Shown here piece after piece: positions 1 to 13,589 of a DNA stretch of 64,000 nt (positions within the stretch are counted from its first letter, which is position 1; each line of letters starts with the position of its first letter). This DNA comes from Erodium maritimum (lineage: Eukaryota > Streptophyta > Magnoliopsida > Geraniales > Geraniaceae). The stretch covers positions 51,604,336 to 51,668,335 of the forward strand of contig OY997592.1 in the NCBI GenBank assembly GCA_963921825.1, in the 5' to 3' direction. The notes beneath the pieces were generated by a model. That model was not told the origin of the DNA, did no database searches, and was given only the letters and a program-made list of their open reading frames with translations. Both the position numbers and the translations under genes were made by a program.

Positions 1-496
1 ACAGAAGCACAGGGGTGACCCGACTGACCCGCCACAGCTCTGGTATCAGCCCGTGGTGGTGGAGGCAACAACTGCTGGAGCGGAGGCACATAAGCCTCCG
101 ATGGATGAATGATCAATTCCAGCAAGGGTGGGTGTAGTCGGCCTCAGACTATACCTACAGACCCGGGACAGCCAATGCTGGGAGGTCTCGGGAAGCCTGC
201 ATATTCAGCACCAATTATCGTCATTTATTGTTATTTTTGTTTTAGTTGTTGCGACCTGTTAGTTTCTGTTGGTTTTGGATTTTGGTTTGTTTCCCCCCGT
301 TACTTTGAAACGACGGTAGGGGGTTGTCTTGAGTTATTGCCCACGAATTTGTGCGGGCTAAAATTATGGGTCCATGAGCGCCGGACTTGCTACGGTCGGC
401 CTGGACAAATATTTGGAACCCGAGGCGGTCACGCCTCACACTGTTTGATTGCTGATTGGCATTAATGAAATTTCCGGTTACTCGTTTAAAAAAAAA
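1..496 (+). mobile_element. 3' end of an L1-type LINE-derived retroposon (copy A)
   Basis: A non-coding 3' end that finishes in an A-tract at 488-496, just after the block TTACTCGTTT. It shares spaced blocks with two other copies in this window, at 20683-22028 and, reversed, 29285-30296. These are a 'cagacccgggac' stretch, 'ggtccatgagcgcc', 'gacaaatatttggaa' and the same terminal TTACTCGTTT before poly(A). The start lies outside the window, so its TSD and full length cannot be judged. No reverse-transcriptase motif is visible. Small frames across it are poorly conserved between copies, so I do not treat them as genes. Confidence 0.7.
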
Positions 497-1989
497 TTGG
501 TACATGGGATCACATGACTAACGAAATAAAATTTCCCGTCTATTTTTACTAACAAAATCACTTGAAGAAGATGAGAATTAAGAGGAAGGAGGCACAGAAA
601 ATCAGAGGTGCGTGGAGTTGAAAGGGGAAAGGTCAAAATAAAGGGTACGTAATATGAGTAGTTGAAAAAGGTTGAAACATCAATTAGGGGCCATGTGCAC
701 TGCACATGACCAATTTCCGTCCAAAAATTGAACGGGAGATTCTATATTGAGACAAACGAAACTTTAAAGTAGCGAGATGATGTAAAAAAAGGTTTAGGGT
801 AGTATAAGTGGAATCTGAAACTTCTAGAATAGTGAGATGGAATTTACCCTAAAGTGAATTATTGTTTCACTCGAACACAAGAAAAATGAAATACGTGTAT
901 AATTAAGGACAATTAAGTTCAAGCACCGACTTAAACATTTTTAATTTATTTTTTAGGTCTCTCAGCCAGCTCTAAGGCGACTTCTCCACCTCCACGCCGT
1001 CGTTGCGTGCTCTTTCCCGGGACATGTCCCATCCATCCACCACCACCACCACCACCATCTTCTCCCACATCTCCTCTGGTGATCCCTCTCCGGATCCCCT
1101 CATGGAACGAACGTGGTGAGAGATCAAAGGAAGTTTGTTACATCACCACCGTGTGTTGTGGCTCTTCCATGGTCCCACACCTCCTCCTTTGTTTTCAGAC
1201 CACCAATTCCACTGGGAGGACGGAAAGGGCTCTAGCGACAAGAGAGGGTCGGACTCGACCACTATGGCCCCTTGGACTGGGTACTTTCAGCCTCCGCTCT
1301 AGGTCATGTAAATCGGGATCAAGGGTTGGTATTGAAGGCGTGTCCGCCAAAGTAAGACAGTGGTGTCTCCTTCAGAGTGTCGGCAATAGCTGGTGGAAGA
1401 TTGGCAACGACGCTATGCTATCTTGGGTCAAGAATATGAGCTTTTATTGGTCCAAAAAACCAAGCGAGGTATGCTACGTAGTCTCACCATGTCCAGTGAA
1501 TATTAGACGAGAAAGTGGGACATTGTTGAGGAGACACGTCTCGTCCCAAGGAAATTTGGCACAACCTGATCCCAAGTCTCATCCTCTTCCTAGGGACCTC
1601 TTTGGATGCCTGACATCATCCTCACCTCCATACAATAGTCTCCCCCGATGAACCATTGTGTTCGCTAGACAAAATAGGTCTTTCTAATTCGAGCCAAGAA
1701 AAGTGTAACCATTGATTGTAATGCGTCTCCATTAAAAAAGGGAATCATTTCTCATATGTCACTTTAACTATCCGGGATTTTTAGTTACAAGATCAACGCT
1801 TCAAGTCTCTCCAAAATTATGTCTCACCATTCCCGTTTGAATCAATTATATTATTGTTTCGACAATAGTGCTTTGAGTCCTCATTATTATACTAAGGCTT
1901 TTACCTTTATTGGAGTCATTTGACTGTAACCATTTTTTTTCTTCTGCTTTAACTGTTTGTGCTTAATCCAAACTTGTTTTTAGGTTTTT
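497..1989. other. No recognisable gene
   Basis: AT-rich DNA with a more GC-rich stretch at about 960-1670. An open frame at 1007-1651 (+, 214 codons) has a Pro run from a CCA/CAC repeat and no recognisable domain. I see no supported gene or intact repeat here. Confidence 0.5.
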
Positions 1990-2450
1990 TCTTTTACTAA
2001 AAAGTGCAAAAATTTATTAAAATAAAAGAGTCAATATAAGTAAAGAGTCTTTGTAGGACCTAACACACAACTCTAAGATAAAGTAATTGTCATAAACGGT
2101 AATTAACTTGTCATATAGGCATGAAGGAATGGTGGGGGGTTGGAAGACGGAATTGGTATTCCTGCTCAAGCTATTGCCTAAACGCTGCATATGAGGGTGC
2201 AAAATGACCGAACTTGAACTCCTCAGTTATAGAAGGCATGTCTTTCACCAGGGACCCCTCTTGAAGCCAGTCCCTAAAGCTAGAGGGGCGCAACATTTTT
2301 CTTGACGAGGCTGTTTGCCAGCCATTCAGAAGAGGGACGATGGGTGGAGTTGTAGAGAAATGCATAGTAGGGAGCGGCGACGGGACATGACCGGTTGGAC
2401 GTGTAGTGGTATCGGTGACAATGACAGAAATAAGGAGCACTATTGACAGA
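1990..2450 (-). mobile_element. Truncated 3' end of a LINE-type retroposon
   Basis: The block matches, with divergence, the element at 25481-26493. Both share 'actaaaa(a)gtgcaa..tttattaaa' at the low-coordinate end, a G-rich block and 'cctgctcaa', 'cgctgcat', 'acttgaactcc/gc.tcagtt'. By analogy with that TSD-flanked copy this is a minus-oriented, 5'-truncated retroposon whose tail lies near 1990. No TSD was found for it. Confidence 0.5.
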
Positions 2451-3211
2451 GCTAGGACTATAATTTACTCGGAGGAGACACTCGACATCCCGAGAGAGTT
2501 ATAAATGTGTTTTAAAATATCTGTCCTGTATGTATCTATGTTTTTATCTTGGTTGTGGAGTTATTCTGGGAGGTTATGACAGAGATGGCCCACAACTCTA
2601 CATGGTTGAACCTTCTGGCATTTCATACGTGAGTTTCCCCCTCATAATCATATTGGTTTTTTCTTCATACTGTCTTTATAATGTGATTTTAATTCTTGAA
2701 ACGTTTTTTATACTGTTACAGAGATACTTTGGTGCTGCAATTGGCAAGGGGAAACAAGCTGCTGAGACGTGAGTTAACTAGTACATATTCTTTTTCAACC
2801 TTAGGTTTATGACAACAAGGATAGGATTAGGAAAGAAATTATTCAAGCAAAAGTTGGTATTGCTCCAATTCAACATAAAGTGATTTACATAAGTGAGGTC
2901 TTGAGTTCAAATTTTGGAACATACAAATGGCTGATAAAAAAACGTAAGGTGATAGAAAACCTTCTATGATGGTTCAGACTTGCAGTCAACTGGTTTAACG
3001 GCCCAGTGTCGAAGGTAATTCAGTTCGAAGAAAAAAAAGGCCTCATAAATTTGGAAAAAATAATGAGAGGATATAGGGTTTTAGGTATGGTGGACTGGCA
3101 AGTGAGAGTAAGTAGTGGGTCCAGCCAAACGCTTGATACAAAACTTTACAAAGCTTAGCAATTTCAGCATATGCTCACAGCTGTGTTCATTTCTCTGTCA
3201 TGCAAGCTGAC

Positions 3212-3485
3212 TGTTAACTCCTTAAGCTCTATTCCTTTTGGGTAGATCTTTGTAATAAGGCTCTAATTGAGTCATAATCAATTTAGGATTGGATAGTCAT
3301 TTTTATTATTCTATTTCCTTGTTTTAGCTCCTAAAAATCTGCAGCAATCTTTTGCTGGGATTCTTTACCTTTTTTTTTCTGTTTTGTGCGTGGCTATATA
3401 AATGGCTGCTAATAAACTCTCCAAAATCAAGCTTTTACGCAAATTCCTTTCTCTGTTCTTCTGTTTATCTAATTCTCTTTCAACA
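3212..3485 (+). repeat. Copia 5' LTR
   Basis: 274 bp, TG...CA ends, near-identical to 7563-7832. It contains a TATATAAA-like box at about 3393-3400, a plausible promoter of the element. Confidence 0.95.
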
Positions 3486-6400
3486 TTTGGTATCAGAGCT
3501 CTTGGCTCAAGTGACACGATGTCAACAGGAACTCCAAGGAAGGATAACGCCTCCAGCTCGAAGCAGACAGTCAAGACCGCACAGGGGTTGTCTCTCGCAT
3601 ACCCTATGTTGACAGACACCAACTATGGACTGTGGGTATTCAAAATGACGGCGATGGTGAAGGCGGTAAGCGTATGGCTTGCAATTGAGGGGAACGAGGA
3701 AGTGGGTGAAGAGAAGGACCAGGGAGCTCTGGCAATCATAACCCAATCAGTTCCATAATCGACATTGATGGCGATCACCCATGCAAAAACTGCCAAGGAG
3801 GCGTGGGATGCTCTGAAGATCATGCATGTCGGAGAAAAGCGAGTCAAAACCGCAAATGTCCAAAGCTTGAGGCGCGATTTTAACAGGTTAGCCATGGATG
3901 ATTTTGAGTCCATTAATTCATTCTATAAAAGGCTGACTAATATCGCAAATGAGATGCGCTCCCTTGGGAGCAAGCTGACAGAAGAACAAATGGTCGAAAA
4001 GTTGTTCGATTCAGTCCCAAATCGATATATGCCCATAGTTGGTACAATCCAGCAATGGGGAGATTTAGAGAGCATGACGGCAGCGGAAGCCGTGGGAAGG
4101 CTGAAAGCTTTCGAGCACACGATCCATGGAAGGAGGACGGATCGCGATGACAGTCAGTTACTGCTCACCAAAGCTCAGTGGGACATGTTGAACCAGAAGA
4201 AAGCCGGTGAGAGCTCAGGTTCTGGAAGAGGACGAGGCAGGACTCGAGGAAGAGGTAGGGGTCTCACACAAAACAATGCCAATTCAACTCGTAAGTTTGA
4301 TAAATCCCGTGTTAGATGTTATCACTGTAACGAGTATGGAAGAAGGGAATTTTGCTGAGTGCGAAGAAGAGCAAGATCCGACCCTACTTATGGCAGAAGT
4401 GTGCAACACGAAAGGAGAGATCGTGATGCTAAATGAGGACATCAAACCCGATCTTGGGAGGAAGGAGAGAGCCCCAAAGAATCAGTGGTACTTAGACTCT
4501 GGCGCAAGTAACCATATGACAGGCAACAAGGAAGTATTCACCAGCTTATGCCCAATCGAAAGAGGAACTGTGAAGTTCGGAGATGACTCCGTCGTAGAGA
4601 TTGTGGGGAAGGGTTCCGTGCTCATGCAAGATGCGAAGGGAGAACACCGCATGCTTTCAGGTGTGTATTACATCCCAAAACTCAGAAGTAATATAATAAG
4701 TTTGGGACGTTTGGATGAGGCAGGTTGCAGGATTAAAGTAGCGAATGGATGGCTGACTATCCATGATCAAAGGGGAAAGCTGATGATGCAGGCAAAGAGA
4801 AGCCAAAACCGAATGTATTTGCTGAACCTCCAGCAAGCACAACCGATCTGCCTCCTCGCTAAGTATGATGATAAAAACTGGCTCTGGCATGCCAGATATG
4901 GACACATAAGTTCTCATACTCTGAAGCAGATGGCGAAAATGGTGAAAGGACTCCCCTCTATTGAATTACTCGAGCAGATGTGCGATGCTTGTTTGGTGGG
5001 GAAACACTGCAGAGCACCTTTTCCAAAGAAATCGTAGTACCGAGCCTGCAAGCCGCTCGAACTTGTCCATGCCAACCTTTGTGGCCCAATCACGCCTGAA
5101 ACCCCTTCAGGAAACAGGTATTTTGTTTCCTTATGATTGATGATTTCTCACGGCTCATGTGGATCTCATTGATCAGAACAAAGGACATGGCGTGCGTAGC
5201 ATTCAAGAAAGTGAAAACTCAAACTGAAATTGAAGCCGAGACGAAACTGAAAGCATTGAGAACAGATAGGGGTGATGAGTTCGTGCGTGGAGCATTTGGA
5301 GACTACTGTGAAAAAGAATGTGTGAAGATATTCCTTACGGCACCACGAACACCACAACAAAATGGCGTCGCGGAGCGTAGAAACCAAACCATCGTGGGAA
5401 TGGCTCGTAGCTTGCTGAAAAATAAGAACATGCCGGGAAAATTATGGGGTGAAGCAGTGTCAACTGTTGTGTACCTATTGAATCGGGCTACAACAAGTAG
5501 CGTGGAAGGTCAGACTCCGTACGAAGCATGGCACACACGAAAACTTAACATCCATCATCTGCGGGTATTTGGCTGCAAGGCCTATGTGAAGGTAATCGAT
5601 CCTCATATTAAGAAACTAGACGATAGAAGCATACCTGTTGTTTTTATCGGGTATGAACCAGCCTCTAAAGCATACCTATTTTATAACCCAAAAACAAAAA
5701 AAATTGGTTATAAGTCGGGATGCTATTTTTGATGAGCAAACTGAATGGGATTGGGAGAAAGAAGTTGATGAAGTGCAATCTAACAACCATGAAATGTTTT
5801 CAGTGTTTTGGGAGAATGATGATGCAGAAATACAAGGTGATGAGGAAGACCACAGTATCGAAGCAACACCAGCAGCACAAGTCGGCCTGGTTGTCTTCTC
5901 ATCCCCAAAAACCGAGCCATTGAGGATGTGATCATTGACAGACATATACAATGACGCTCCAGAAGTGGAAGCCGAGTACTCCGGCCTCTGTCTCCTCACT
6001 GCAGAAGAACCAAAAAGTCCCAAAATTGCGATGAAAGATGAAAAATGAAGGAAGGCTATGGAGGAAGAGATGGAGTCGATAATTGAGAATCAAACATGGG
6101 AGCTGACCGATCTCCCACCAGGACAAAAAACCATCGGATTAAAATGGGTTTTTAAGACGAAACGTGATGCTGAAGGCAATTCAGAAATACAAGGCAAGGC
6201 TGGTAGCAAAGGGGTATGCGCAGCACCATGGCATCGATTATGAAGAAGTCTTTGCTCCTGTGGCAAGACTTGAAACCATTCGAACCTTGCTTGCAATTTC
6301 CGCGGAGGAAGCATGGGAAGTACACCATATGGACGTCAAATCTGCGTTTCTTAATGGTGATTTATTAGAAAATGTCTATGTTTCCCAACCTGCAGGATTC

Positions 6401-7562
6401 ATAGATATTTCGAAACCATCCATGGTGTTGAAGCTAAAGAAAGCGCTCTATGGACTTCGACAAGCCCCAAGAGCCTGGAATTATAAGCTAGACAAGAGTC
6501 TAGTGGCCCTGGGATTCGCGAGAAGTCCCTTGGAGCATGCTGTCTATACCATGGCTGAGAAAGAGGATAATTTGATAGTCGGGGTCTATGTCGATGACCT
6601 GATTATTACCGGAAGCAAGGTCAGTAGCATTATCTCTTTCAAAGAAAAAATGAGCAAGATTTTTAAAATGAGTGATTTGGGGTTACTAAGCTATTATCTG
6701 GGAATAGAGGTATGCCAGTCGAACTTTGGCATTACTTTGTGCCAATCAGGGTATGCAAAAAGAATTGTTGAAATTGCAGGCTTAATGGACTGTAACTCCA
6801 GCAAGACCCCTATGGAAGGGAGACTGGAGTTAGATAGAGATGAAACAGGGGAGGAGATCGACTCCACACAATATCGTAGTCTTGTGGGGAGCCTGCGCTA
6901 TTTAGTCAACACGCGGCCTGATATTTCATTTGTTGTTGGCATCATCAGCAGATTTATGGAGAGACCCACTCAGAAACACCTTCTTGCAGCAAAACGAATT
7001 GTTCGATACATCAAAGGAACCTTAAGGTATGGTTTGAGGTACAAAAATGCTAAACCCAAATCTGGTTTAATTGTGTTCAGTGACAGTGATTTAGCAGGAG
7101 ATGTAAGTGAAAGAAAGAGTACAATGGGAGCTGCGTTTTTCCTCAATACAAATCTCATCACATGGTTCTCTTAGAAACAAAAAATAGTGGCGCTGTCATC
7201 TTGTGAAGCCGAGTATGTGGTGGCAACTACATCAGCGTGTCATGGTGTTTGGTTGAATCGATTAATAGCAGAGCTGATGAACAAAGAAGTGTCAAAGTTT
7301 CTAATGCAAGTGGACAACAAATCAGCCATTGCTATGTGCAAAAATCCAGTTTATCACGAGAGGAGCAAACACATCGATGTGAGGTACCATTATATTCGAG
7401 AATGCTTGGAGACTGAAGTAATGGAAATAGAACACATTGGAACACAGTTGCAGGCAGCTGACATTCTAACAAAAGCCCTTGATCGCGTGAAATTCATAAG
7501 CATGAGGGAGAAGATTGGAGTGGTGAACGTGGGCTTATCGGATCAAGCTTACGGGGGAGAAA

Positions 7563-7832
7563 TGTTAACTCCTTAAGCTCGATTCCTTTTGGGTAGATCT
7601 TTGTAATAAGGCTCTAATTGAGTCTTAATCAATTTAGGATTGGGTAGTCATTTTTATTATTCTATTTCCTTGTTTTAGCTCCTAAAAATCTGCAGCAATC
7701 TTTTGCTGGGATTCTTTACCTTTTTTTGTTCTGTGCGTGGATATAAAAATGGTTGCTAATAAACTCTCCGAAATCAAGCTTTTACGCAAATTCCTTCCTC
7801 TGTTCTTGTGTTTATCTAATTCTCTTTCAACA
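7563..7832 (+). repeat. Copia 3' LTR
   Basis: 270 bp, TG...CA ends, preceded by a purine-rich tract (acgggggagaaa). It is followed by the TSD copy CTGAC. Confidence 0.95.
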
Positions 7833-10800
7833 CTGACTAGTCTCTGCTATGTTTTCTTCTGATTATTATAATGGCATGAACAGGGAAATTGAAAAGTTGA
7901 AGCTTTCTGAAATGACTTGCCGGGAAGGGGTCATTGAAGTAGCCAAGATGTGAGTGCTATTCTTTTCAAATTCTCTTTTCATATTAATTTTATTGAGTGG
8001 TTGGTGATTTGCAGTGATGACATACATGCTTATCTTTTATAATTTATTCATTTCTCATGTGCAGCATTTACAAAGTACACGATGAGGCAAAGGACAGAGC
8101 ATTTGAATTGGAATTGAGCTGGGTCTGTGAAGAGTCCAAGCGGCAGCATCAGAAGGTAAATTTTGTACTTACAATATCTTAGGTCACCTTCTATTTATTT
8201 ATTTTTATTTTTTTGATCGACAAAGTAAATTTAGATTAAAAACCTCTTTCGAGATGAAAGAGGAGGTGAGTACAAACAAAATCGATAAGAAGACAATCGT
8301 TACCAACTTAAAGATACTTACTAAAAACAAAAATAAGAAACTTGCGAGTCAAGTCACCTTCTACTAAAGGTGTCCCATTTGAAATGATTTCTTGCATGTC
8401 ATGGAACCTACTGTTGAAGGTCTCCAAATTGCATAGAATTGTAATCTGAATTTTGTTGAACTTCCAAACTTGTGATAGATCCAAGTGTGTTGCTATACCA
8501 GTGGATGTGAAATTGAGCTGAGATAGATTGTGTCTTCCTCAGCTTACTTTGAATAAGATGATCTTCAAGGCATTAGAATGGAAATGATCTTAGTTGCAAT
8601 ACCAGATTGTTCTTACTTGCAATCCAAAGAAAGATAGACAAGAGTGTCTTTTGAAATGATGACCTCTTCTATGCCTGGCATGTGAAGGAGCTATTGAAAT
8701 GGTTTAAGTCTTGCATTTTGCTCAGCAAATCAAGCTGAAATTATCTTTTTCTTCATATTTTTCTTGAACTCTGTCAGCTTCAGGAAGATGACTTTGAATA
8801 TCAAAATTACAGCTGTAACCAACCTACAAAAGGAAGCACTCAACCTAGCAAAGACTACCCACACAGAACCAAGAAGGTAAAGAAGTAGAAAAGCCCACAC
8901 ACCAAAGAGGAGAACCAAACAAGAGGAACCTTACCAAACTCACCACAGTACCCAATCCCACCCAAACCCTCCCCCAACCCAACCCCAGATGCAAGTTAGT
9001 AAGTAGAAGCACAAGTAGCTGGGGCAGTGATCCAAGATTTGAAGGAGAAGAAGAATCCTTCAGATTTGAATTTTGCCCATTCCCACGAGTAGGATTGATG
9101 CAACACCTTTTGGAAGATTTCTTGAGCTTCAAGATTTTTGTTCTCAAATATTTTCTCATTCCTTGCTATAACCAAATCTGCCAGCACCCTATATGAATGA
9201 TCTTGTTCCAGCTTTGCTTGTATTTTTTGCTCACTAAAGAGGATTAGGAAGTGAAGTGATTTTTTGGATTGGATGGTATAGCTCCTGAGATCCCCCACCA
9301 TTTAAATATCTGGCCCCAAAATTCCCAAGAATTTTGACAATGTAATAATGTGTGAGAGGCATCTTCTAAATCATTGCAGCAAACTGGACAAATTAAGCCT
9401 TGTAGGGATAGATCCATCCCTCTTGAATCAAGAAAACATTTGGTTGAGATTGCTTCTAGGCATGCCAGCCAGCAAAAGGCAGTGATTTTTGGTGGTAAAC
9501 CTGGCCTCCATAGAGCCTTTGTCCATGAATTAGTGAGAGATGGAGCAGAGGAATTGGTGTCTATGAGTGCATATAATTTCTTTACTGTGAACCCTTTTTT
9601 ATCACCAGACCAACCCAATAAATCCTCTTGAGATGATATAGAAACTCCTTCCAATATTGTTTGCAAGGCAATGAGGTCTGATTCTGCCCTTCCTCTAGGA
9701 GTGTTCCTGAAATTAAGCTCCCAATTTCCATTAGACCAAGCTTTAGATAGCAGTTGTGTTTTTGTCCTTGCCAGCTGGAATAATCTTGGGAATAGGTGTT
9801 TGAAAGACAAATCCCCCCACCAGATATCTTTCCAGAAGAAGATTCTCTGGCCATTTCCCAGCTTCCAAGTTAGTCCCTGAACTCCAAAGAGTGTTGAGAA
9901 TAATGGATCAGCATTAAGAGCAAGTATATGAGACATGAAGCTTGAACTTCCAATCTCTGTAAATGTGGAAAGGTCCCATTCTGAGTCCTCCCACCCATAT
10001 TTTGCACAGATGATTCTCTTCCAAAGAGTGTTTTTTTCCAAGGCAAATCTCCACCACCATTTTGCTAAAAGAGCAATATTCATTTTGGCTACCTTCTTTA
10101 TCCTTAGCCCTCCTGAATTTTTTGAATTGCAAACCTTATCCAGCCCACTTTGCAGAAGGCCCTTGCAACTGAGCTTCCATGCCAAAGAAATCTCCTCTGC
10201 CAAGATTCCATTTGTTTGATTACCCCTTTTGGAGCTCTGATCACTGAGAAGAAGTATAGAGGTAAGGCACTTAAGGTTGATTTGATGAGTGTGATCCTTC
10301 CTCCCAATGATAATAATTTGGCTTGCCACAGTCCTAGTGCTGCTTTGAACTTCATGATTATTGGATCCCATGTTTTTATCCTCTTGGGATTGGCTCCTAG
10401 TGGAAACCCTAGGTATATTGTAGGGAGACTTCCCACTGAGCATTGAAGTGTTTCTGTCAGTTCTCTTTGCTCCTCTTCTGATAAGTTGAATGGAATTGCT
10501 TCTGATTTTTCATAGTTGACTGAAAGTCCTGAAGCCATTTTAAACATTGTAAGAGCAAATTTGAGGCCCAAGGCATTAGACTTTGTAGCTTTGAAGAAGA
10601 ACATTGAATCATCTGCAAATTGTAGATGGGTTATAGTAGGGCCTGTGTTGTTGAATTGAATGCCTGAGAAATGCCCTTGAGTGACTAAAGCTTTGATGAT
10701 CTGGTTTAGGCCTTCTGCTATTAAAACAAAGAGTAGTGGGGAGAAGGCACATCCTTGTCTTAATCCTCTACTCATTTGAAAGTCTTGGCTTGGTGAGCCA

Positions 10801-11069
10801 TTTATGAGGGTTGATACATATGCTCTTAAGCATGAACTGATCCACATTGTCCATTTGAGTCCAAACTGCATTCTTGTAAGAATTTGCATAATGTAGGTCC
10901 AACTGACATTATCAAATGCTTTTTCAAAATCAGCTTTGAAAATCATGGCCTTAAGCTTTTTGGATTGAATATCACCTACCACCTCAGAAGCAATTAAAAT
11001 TCCATCTACTATTTGTCTTCCTTGAATGAAGCCAGTCTGTTCTTCCCCAATTAAGTAGCCAATAACCTT

Positions 11070-11309
11070 GTTAATTTGGGAAGTGTAAATAAGAAACGAA
11101 CTTCTATTGATCGTTGTTGTAGTACTTGATATTAGCTTACAATGCATGTATTTATACACTACGAGGGAACTACATAGTCAAAGAAGACGGAGAGGTTTGC
11201 AGCTATGTTGTGGGCTAAGGTTGTGAGCTATGGTGAGTAGAGTCAAGGAATACGGAGAGTCGGGGTGCAAAGTCAAGAATGGTAGTTGGTAGTTTCATGT
11301 TTTCTAACA
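11070..11309 (-). repeat. LTR (3' in element sense) of the nested non-autonomous element
   Basis: About 240 bp, TG...CA. It pairs with 13590-13830 and is preceded by TSD AACCT. Confidence 0.93.
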
Positions 11310-11859
11310 CGCCCCCTCAAACTCAATATGGTGATGAACCAAAATTGAGTTTGAATCGATCTGAAACTGGAACTGAATTCTAAACCAGACTTGACTTTGA
11401 ACTTCACTTGAGTCTTGATGAATGGATATTGAGCTCGTCGGAGTTGCGGTTGACGGAAGTGAAAAATGGACGAGTAATCTAATGCTTCATGGGAATAGAG
11501 GTCTTCTTGCTAAACACTGAAAATGTCTCGATGGCCTTAGGGACGGTTAGAAACTCTGCACGTACGGAGCACATGGAACTGCTCGAAGGACGGAACCTTC
11601 TAAAATGGTCACACATAGACTGACGGGACAGTATGTTGACGACGAATACCCTTCCGATCGGAGCGGAACGGGAATATCTTGTTGATCGACACACGAACAT
11701 AACAAGAACAAATGGTACTGCAGAGATCACAACGGTTACCCAAGACATGAAGGCCGAACAATTGCTCTAGAAAAGACGACAATGTTATGAAGACCGATAT
11801 GCGTCTATCGAATGAAGGACTGCAACGAAAAGAGCGGACTACGGTGGCTCTCCGGTGAG

Positions 11860-12600
11860 AACGGAGCAGCAATACAAACTTGGAACGCGGTCTGAACTGC
11901 GAGAATGCTCTCTAGTCGGAACAGAGCTGCAACACATGATCAGCCGGTCGAAATTGTTTGGATCTCCAATCTAAACGAAGCAGTAACAAGAAATTAAAAA
12001 TGGTCGGTCAGAACGGCTTAAATAGCTCTCTGGACGGAACAAAGCAGCAACAGAAGAACGGCCGGTTGAAACGACTCGAATCTTTGGTCGAAACGACGAC
12101 AAATAGCTCTCCGATCAGAACGGTTCAAGTAGATCCCCAATCAGAACGGAGTAGCAACACAAGAATAGCCGGTCGGGACGGCTCAAATAGATCTCGGTTG
12201 GACGGAGCAACAACACGAAAATAGCCGGTCGGAACGGCTCAAATAGCTCTCTTGTCGAAACAGAGCAGCAACATGATCTTGGAACGCTGATCGGAACGAC
12301 GATAATGGCTCTCCGGTCGGGACGGAGCAGAAACACAAACTTTGAACCGCCGGTCAGAACTGCGGGAAGGCTATCTGGTCAGAACAGAGTAGCAACACAT
12401 GAACAGCCGGTCGGAACGGAGCAACTACACAACTTGGAACTCCGGTCGAAACGGCAACAATGACTCTCTGGTTGGAACAGAGCAGTAACACGACTTTGGA
12501 ATGCCGGTCGGAACGCCGGCAATGGCTCTCCGGTCGGGACGGAGCAGCTACACGACTTTGGAACGTCGGTCGGAACGGCGACAATGGCTTTGATCGAAAA
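11860..12600. repeat. Degenerate tandem array inside the nested LTR element
   Basis: Imperfect repeats of a unit of roughly 60-100 bp, built from two alternating motifs: 'ggtcggaacggc..caa(ta/tgg)ctctc' and 'ggtcgg(g)acggagcagcaacac'. The motif pair recurs about eight to ten times. The frames crossing it on both strands are repeat-generated and I do not treat them as genes. Confidence 0.8.
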
Positions 12601-13589
12601 CCGTTTTTTTTTCAAAAATCTGCCTGCACGGCGTGTGTGCCACACGCACTGTAACCGAGAGTGCCGAAGATGGATCATATCACAGCAGCCCACTACATTT
12701 CACTTGCTCTGCATCTGCACTAAGCTTTTGCATTTTCCAAGGCACTGAGACATTTTTCCTTGGCACGTGTCTATCTTATTTTATCTTCACATATACTTGT
12801 TGTCCTCATGAGAGCCAAAATTGCAGAGACCCTTTGCATATTTTGCTGCAACACAAAAATGAGAGAAGGACGAAGATGGAGCAAAATTGAGGATGCACGA
12901 ACACGGAAATGGGAAATATCTACAACAGCACCAGCAACACGGACCGCCACAACAGCGGCAAGGGTTCTGTACTCAGATTTAGCAGTGGGCCAGATAAACC
13001 TTGCGTGAGGCTATCCTGTCTTCGTGTGTTGTCTTGTCTTTCTTGATATTGCTTCTTGAAATTAACTTGTCTCTGCCACAAACTTATCACCTCAACAACT
13101 AAAGAAAATTAGTCTTCAAGATGAGCTTATCATCCATGTGAGTTTGTCTTCTCTGCAACGGAAGAAGAAGAAAACCACGAATAAGAAACAAAATGGAGCA
13201 CCAACAGCAAGCACGAAGATATGTAGCAGTGGACCAGGAACACAAGAGGCTGAATACGTTGTTCTACGGTGGTGATGGAGTGGCAGCAAAAGGAAAGGAC
13301 AAGGTTTTGGCAATCAACCAAGACACATCGACAAGACGATATCGGCACACAACTGGTTAAAGCGGATGAGGAAAGTAGGAATGTTGGGGAAAATTTCCGG
13401 CAACACAAAAGGAAACAAAAGTTAGCAGCGGATTAAAACTCTGGTGTGGGTCAATCACCACGATGTGGAAGCAGGTAAGTCGAAAACGGGTTTTATCTTC
13501 TGAATGCCTTGCCCACCCGTTAGATCAGTAAATTAACGAGTGGGCAAAGCCGCTGAAATTTTCAGAAGCTTACCAAAGCTCTGATACCA

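Larger units (their letters stand above)
3212..7832 (+). mobile_element. Ty1/Copia LTR retrotransposon (degraded fossil) in a PAG1 intron
   Basis: LTRs at 3212-3485 and 7563-7832 both start TGTTAAC and end CTTTCAACA. The element is flanked by the 5-bp TSD CTGAC (3207-3211, 7833-7837). A primer-binding site matching initiator Met tRNA (TGGTATCAGAGC) begins near 3488. The order is Copia type: gag-like region from about 3519, CCHC-like knuckle near 4310, protease (WYLDSGASNHM, ~4486), GAG-pre-integrase (LWHARYGH), integrase (~5130-5700), reverse transcriptase ([11 protein letters not shown] and YVDDLI, ~6330-6610) and RNase H (SSCEAEY, ~7197). It is broken, with roughly seven interruptions of the reading frame. 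The LTRs differ by about 3-4 % by eye, suggesting insertion a few million years ago. Confidence 0.95.
2551..8155 (+). pseudogene. PAG1: 20S proteasome alpha-subunit (PAG1 / alpha type-3) gene fragment, four exons
   Basis: Four consecutive exons encode a middle-to-C-terminal stretch of the plant 20S proteasome alpha subunit PAG1. They are 2551-2628 (GCGVILGGYDRDGPQLYM...), 2722-2768 (RYFGAAIGKGKQAAE), 7884-7949 (EIEKLKLSEMTCREGV...) and 8065-8155 ([16 protein letters not shown]... ending ...KRQHQK). Each junction has GT/AG sites and the codon phases fit across all three introns, so nothing inside these exons is broken. The family protein is about 249 residues; this covers roughly residues 135-227. 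Missing are the N-terminal half (no AG acceptor or expected LRPF coding just before 2551) and the last exon (PDDLLEEA...-like). A Copia element sits in the second intron and a LINE in the intron after the last exon. I call it a truncated gene copy. The alternative, a live gene with exons outside the window, is weakened by both missing ends. PAG1 forms part of the proteasome outer ring. Confidence 0.85.

Noticed and set aside
1007-1651. 214-codon open frame
   Set aside because: Proline run from a CCA repeat, no domain, no conserved start context; likely chance.
11479-12693. Several overlapping frames on both strands (Ser/Arg/Pro-rich)
   Set aside because: They fall in the degenerate tandem array of a non-autonomous LTR element and repeat its unit.
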